A DNA stretch of 25,543 nt. Origin: Bacillota bacterium. Lineage in GTDB: Bacteria > Bacillota > Clostridia > Christensenellales > Aristaeellaceae. This document shows, one piece after another, positions 23,252-25,543 of the stretch (position 1 is the first letter of the stretch; every line of letters starts with the position of its first letter). The notes beneath the pieces are model-generated. The model saw nothing but the letters and a program-made list of their open reading frames with translations, was not told the origin of the DNA and did no database searches. A program made the translations under genes and the position numbers. Location: positions 1 through 25,543 of the forward strand of contig JAEZRP010000025.1 of the NCBI GenBank assembly GCA_023444095.1, in the 5' to 3' direction.

Positions 23252-23938
23252 TTAGAACTTCAGGGGGTTGAGCTTGACGCCCGGGCCCATGGTGCTCGAG
23301 ATGACCGCGGAGCGGATGTACACGCCCTTCGCGGTGGCGGGCTTGGCCTTGATGACAGCCTCCATGAGCGTCCTGAGGTTGCCCTGGAGCTGATCCTCGG
23401 TGAAGGAGGCCTTGCCCAGCGGGCAGTGGATGATGGCGGTCTTGTCGACGCGATACTCGACCTTACCGGCCTTGATGTCGTTGATGGCGCGGGTCACGTC
23501 CATGGAGACGGTGCCGCTCTTGGGGTTGGGCATGAGGCCCTTGGGGCCCAGCACGCGGCCGAGGCGGCCGACGAGGCCCATCATGTCCGGGGTGGCGACG
23601 CAGACGTCGAAGTCGAACCAGCCGCCCTGGATCTTCGCGACCATGTCCTCCGCGCCGACATATTCGGCGCCCGCGGCGAGGGCCTCGTTGGCCTTGTCGC
23701 CCTTTGCGAACACGAGTACGGTGACCTTTTTGCCGGTGCCGTTGGGGAGAACCACCGCACCGCGGACCTGCTGGTCGGCGTGGCGGGGGTCGACGCCCAG
23801 GCGAACGGATATCTCAACTGTCTCGTCAAACTTGGCCTTGGCGGTCTTTTTGACCAGCGCCACGGCCTCCTCGGGATCGTACAGCTTCGTGCGGTCGATC
23901 AGTTTGAGGCTATCGGAATAATTCTTGCCCTTCTTCAT
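23252..23938 (-). CDS. rplA: 50S ribosomal protein L1
   Basis: A 228-residue L1 of normal length. L1 binds the L1 stalk of 23S rRNA (E-site tRNA release) and represses its own mRNA. Recognised from KKGKNYSDSLKLID, RLGVDPRHADQQVRG, VVLPNGTGKK, the central MGLVGRLGRVLGPKGLMPNP block and the signature IKAGKVEYRVDKTAIIH, ending in STMGPGVKLNPLKF. ATG at 23938 has GGGAGG 7 nt upstream. The last six bases of that site directly adjoin an L1-type RNA motif (23952-23983). It follows rplK by 60 nt. It is the last gene before a strong terminator, so rplJ-rplL are not linked here as they usually are. Confidence 0.97.
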   Translation of the reverse strand: MKKGKNYSDSLKLIDRTKLYDPEEAVALVKKTAKAKFDETVEISVRLGVDPRHADQQVRGAVVLPNGTGKKVTVLVFAKGDKANEALAAGAEYVGAEDMVAKIQGGWFDFDVCVATPDMMGLVGRLGRVLGPKGLMPNPKSGTVSMDVTRAINDIKAGKVEYRVDKTAIIHCPLGKASFTEDQLQGNLRTLMEAVIKAKPATAKGVYIRSAVISSTMGPGVKLNPLKF

Positions 23939-23951
23939 TTCAAATCCTCCC

Positions 23952-23983
23952 TGTGGTCAAGCGGATGCTTTGATCCTCCCACA
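23952..23983 (-). promoter_or_regulatory. L1-type RNA site in the rplK-rplA gap
   Basis: Minus strand: TGTGG, GA, GGAT, loop CAAAGC, ATCC, GCTTGA, CCACA. An outer helix (5 bp) and an inner helix (4 bp) are separated by an asymmetric loop, 2 nt (GA) on the 5' side and 6 nt on the 3' side. This is the layout of the L1-mRNA complex as I recall it. The 3' strand abuts the rplA ribosome binding site. Confidence 0.5.
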
Positions 23984-23998
23984 TTCGTCGTTTCGTCT

Positions 23999-24424
23999 TT
24001 AGTCGACGACGACCACGCCCATGGAGCGCGCGGTGCCGGCCACCATGCTCATTGCAGCCTCGACGGAGGCGGCGTTCAGATCGGGCATTTTCAGTTCCGC
24101 GATCTCGCGCACCTGCGCCTTGGTGATATTGGCGACCTTGTCGCGATTGGGGCGACCGGACGCGTGCTCGAGACCGCAGGCCTTCTTGATGAGCACCGCA
24201 GCCGGCGGCGTCTTGGTGATGAAGGTGAAGGAGCGATCCTGATAGACCGTGATGACCACGGGGATCACGAGGCCGATCTGCTTGGCGGTGCGGTCATTGA
24301 ACTCCTTGCAAAAGCCCGGAATGTTCACGCCGTGCTGGCCGAGCGCGGGACCGATCGGCGGCGCGGGCGTCGCCTTGCCGGCATTGACCTGCAGCTTGAT
24401 GAGCGCAGTTACCTTCTTTGCCAT
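23999..24424 (-). CDS. rplK: 50S ribosomal protein L11
   Basis: A 141-residue L11, the GTPase-centre protein that binds 23S rRNA with L10/L12 and takes part in factor binding and stringent control. Diagnostic: KLQVNAGKATPAPPIGPALGQHGVNI with the Pro-rich N-terminal domain, KEFNDRT, FTFITKTPPAAVLIKKA and the C-terminal RNA-binding signature AQVREIAELKMPDLNA...GTARSMGVVV. ATG at 24424 is preceded by GAGGAGG. A stem-loop resembling an L1 site lies just before the ribosome binding site, consistent with autoregulation of the rplK-rplA pair by L1. It follows nusG by 80 nt. Confidence 0.97.
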   Translation of the reverse strand: MAKKVTALIKLQVNAGKATPAPPIGPALGQHGVNIPGFCKEFNDRTAKQIGLVIPVVITVYQDRSFTFITKTPPAAVLIKKACGLEHASGRPNRDKVANITKAQVREIAELKMPDLNAASVEAAMSMVAGTARSMGVVVVD

Positions 24425-24449
24425 TTGGGGTATCCTCCTCTACATGTAT

Positions 24450-24480
24450 GTGGTGTATCGGCGTTTCGAACGCCTCCCAC
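24450..24480 (-). promoter_or_regulatory. L1-type RNA site in the rplK leader
   Basis: Minus strand: GTGG, GA, GGCGTT, loop CGA, AACGCC, GATACA, CCAC. The architecture equals the copy ahead of rplA: a 4-bp GTGG/CCAC outer helix, a 2-nt GA bulge opposite a 6-nt G...A bulge, and an inner helix starting GG/CC. It ends 9 nt before the rplK ribosome binding site. A small CCCGC-CTTC-GCGGG-TTTC hairpin lies between nusG and this site. Confidence 0.6.
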
Positions 24481-24504
24481 GCTGAAACCCGCGAAGGCGG
24501 GGAA

Positions 24505-25035
24505 TCAGTTGTCCTCGCGTATGACCTCGTCATACTGAAGGTCGACGGCCGTCTCGCGCTTTAACATGTTGACCATGACGGAGACGGTCTGCGTCCGCTC
24601 GTCCATCTTCACAACGCGGCCCGTGAAGTTCTCAAACAGACCCGCGAGAATCCGGACGGTGTCGCCGACCCTGATGTCGATCTGCGTCGCGGGCTTCCCT
24701 TCGAAGATCGTGGAGAAATCAGACTCGTTGAGCGGGGTAGGCTTGTTGCCCGCGCCCACGAAGCCCGTCACACCGCGCGTGTTGCGCACGATGTACCAGC
24801 TCTCGTTGGTCATGAGCATCTTGACCATGACGTAGCCGGGCAAAAGTTTCCTCTGCACGGTGCGGCGCTTGTTGTTCTTGATTTCGGTAACGTCCTCGGT
24901 GGGAACCTTGATCTCGACGATCAGATCCTGCATGCCGTTGTTCTCGACGGCCTTCTCAAGATTGACCTTGACCTTGTTCTCATAGCCCGAGTAGGTATGT
25001 ACTACATACCACTTGATGTCCTGATTGTCTGGCAT
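24505..25035 (-). CDS. nusG: Transcription termination/antitermination factor NusG
   Basis: A 176-residue NusG. The NGN domain begins WYVVHTYSGYENKVKVNLE (about residues 8-26) and includes KLLPGYVMVKMLM, NTRGVTGFVGAG and KPTPLNE. The KOW domain at the C-terminus carries VGDTVRILAGLFENFTGRVVKMD. NusG binds the RNA polymerase clamp, tunes pausing and couples to the ribosome or Rho. I chose ATG at 25035 (MPDNQDIKWYVV) because the family starts there; an in-frame TTG 10 codons earlier overlaps secE. The ribosome binding site is weak (GAAGGA, short spacing), and with only 13 nt after the secE stop, coupled translation is likely. The secE-nusG-rplK-rplA order is canonical. Confidence 0.96.
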   Translation of the reverse strand: MPDNQDIKWYVVHTYSGYENKVKVNLEKAVENNGMQDLIVEIKVPTEDVTEIKNNKRRTVQRKLLPGYVMVKMLMTNESWYIVRNTRGVTGFVGAGNKPTPLNESDFSTIFEGKPATQIDIRVGDTVRILAGLFENFTGRVVKMDERTQTVSVMVNMLKRETAVDLQYDEVIREDN

Positions 25036-25048
25036 ATCCTTCACCCGC

Positions 25049-25318
25049 TCAGGCGATGGACACAAGGAGATTCACAAGAGCCCCCGAGCCAAGATCGATC
25101 AGATAGACGATGATGCCCATGAACACGAGGAAACCCAACGTGACGACCGAGTAGACGAGAAGATCGTGCTTGGATGCCCAGGTGACCTTCTTCAGCTCGT
25201 AGTAGGTGTTCTTAAACGCCTTCGCGATTCCGAGGAAGAAGCGCTTCCACCAGTTCAGGAACCGCATGAAGAAATTGGACTTCTTGACGTCCTTCTGGTT
25301 CGCCGCCGGTTTGGCCAT
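25049..25318 (-). CDS. secE: Preprotein translocase subunit SecE
   Basis: An 89-residue single-helix Gram-positive SecE, which clamps SecY in the protein-conducting channel. A charged N-terminus (MAKPAANQKDVKKSN) is followed by the amphipathic surface helix FLGIAKAFKNTYYELKKVTW, with the conserved ELKKVTWAS motif, then one transmembrane helix (about 54-74, LVYSVVTLGFLVFMGIIVYL) ending in the GSGALVNLL region. The single helix rather than three is typical outside enterobacteria. ATG at 25318 is preceded by AAGGAT at 9 nt. A perfect hairpin lies just upstream at the rpmG stop. Confidence 0.95.
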   Translation of the reverse strand: MAKPAANQKDVKKSNFFMRFLNWWKRFFLGIAKAFKNTYYELKKVTWASKHDLLVYSVVTLGFLVFMGIIVYLIDLGSGALVNLLVSIA

Positions 25319-25335
25319 ATTCTCACATCCTTAAT

Positions 25336-25352
25336 CGCTAACGCGGTTAGCG
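25336..25352 (-). other. Perfect hairpin over the rpmG stop codon
   Basis: CGCTAAC-CGC-GTTAGCG on the minus strand, a 7-bp perfect stem with a 3-nt loop. The rpmG stop codon TAA is inside the 5' arm. No T tract follows, so it is not a standard terminator. It could be a processing site or tune secE translation. Confidence 0.5.
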
Positions 25353-25508
25353 GGTCTCCTTGTGCGCGGTATGCTTCTTGCAAAAGCGGCAGTACTTGCT
25401 CATCTCGAGCCGGTCGGGATCGTTTTTCTTGTTCTTGATGGTATTGTAATTGCGCTGCTTGCACTCCGCGCACGCGAGCGTTACCTTAACGCGCTTATCC
25501 GATGCCAT
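25347..25508 (-). CDS. rpmG: 50S ribosomal protein L33
   Basis: A 53-residue L33 of the zinc-binding (C+) type, with two Cys pairs: LACAECKQRNY and KYCRFCKKHT. Typical blocks TIKNKKNDPDRLEM and HTAHKETR complete it. L33 sits near the E site of the large subunit. ATG at 25508 has GGGAGGTG about 9 nt upstream. The rpmG-secE-nusG order is the standard Firmicutes arrangement, so this is probably the first gene of the operon. Its promoter would lie beyond the right edge. Genomes often carry a second, Cys-less L33 used under zinc limitation; that cannot be seen here. Confidence 0.95.
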   Translation of the reverse strand: MASDKRVKVTLACAECKQRNYNTIKNKKNDPDRLEMSKYCRFCKKHTAHKETR

Positions 25509-25543
25509 TTCGCCTGACACCTCCCGTATTCAAATTGCGACAC

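Noticed and set aside
24460..24474. GTTCGAAAC considered as a tRNA T-arm
   Set aside because: No acceptor, D or anticodon arm is present around it; the bases belong to the L1-type stem before rplK.

Overview
The window reads as chromosome of a GC-rich anaerobic Gram-positive of the class Clostridia; a Christensenellales-like lineage is my guess from the style of the proteins, not something the sequence proves. Reasons: an IspH-ribosomal protein S1 fusion, a biotin-dependent Na+-pumping decarboxylase operon, consensus sigma-A promoters, strong GGAGG ribosome binding sites, and several surface proteins with Pro-Thr linkers. Nearly all genes are housekeeping; I see no insertion sequence, phage gene, CRISPR array, tRNA or rRNA.

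Layout. (1) 1-3938, minus strand: a tightly overlapped pepV-cmk-plsC operon ending in a good terminator, then ispH-rpsA, which runs off the left edge. (2) 4301-9536, minus: mmdA-oadG-biotin carrier-oadB-oadA, a membrane decarboxylase that carries both a CoA-type (12S) and an oxo-acid-type (5S) carboxyltransferase, ending in a terminator. (3) 9808-15885, plus: three envelope genes, namely a membrane-anchored Pro-Thr protein with five 41-residue Cys/His modules, a GT-C-like polytopic membrane protein, and a lipoprotein with six peptidoglycan-binding repeats. (4) 16018-17648, minus: a DUF4867 gene and a Cys-motif membrane protein. (5) 17817-20619, plus: argG and argH, separated by a highly structured element. 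(6) 20734-23193, minus: two small TM/coiled-coil proteins, a thioredoxin-reductase-like flavoprotein and a Nudix hydrolase. (7) 23252-25508, minus: rpmG-secE-nusG-rplK-rplA, closed by a terminator directly after rplA.

How the parts work together. Region 2 would decarboxylate malonyl/methylmalonyl-type CoA esters and/or oxaloacetate through one shared biotin carrier and use the energy to export Na+. Region 3 looks like cell-wall-facing machinery. argG and argH perform the last two steps of arginine synthesis. Region 7 supplies translation, secretion and antitermination factors, with two look-alike L1-type RNA sites that could give feedback control.

The most interesting non-coding signal is at 19115-19235 between argG and argH. 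About 104 nt fold on paper into a four-way junction of near-perfect stems, and the 3' strand of the closing stem can alternatively pair with the argH Shine-Dalgarno sequence. That is the architecture of a translational riboswitch or other cis-regulatory RNA, and I do not recognise its class.
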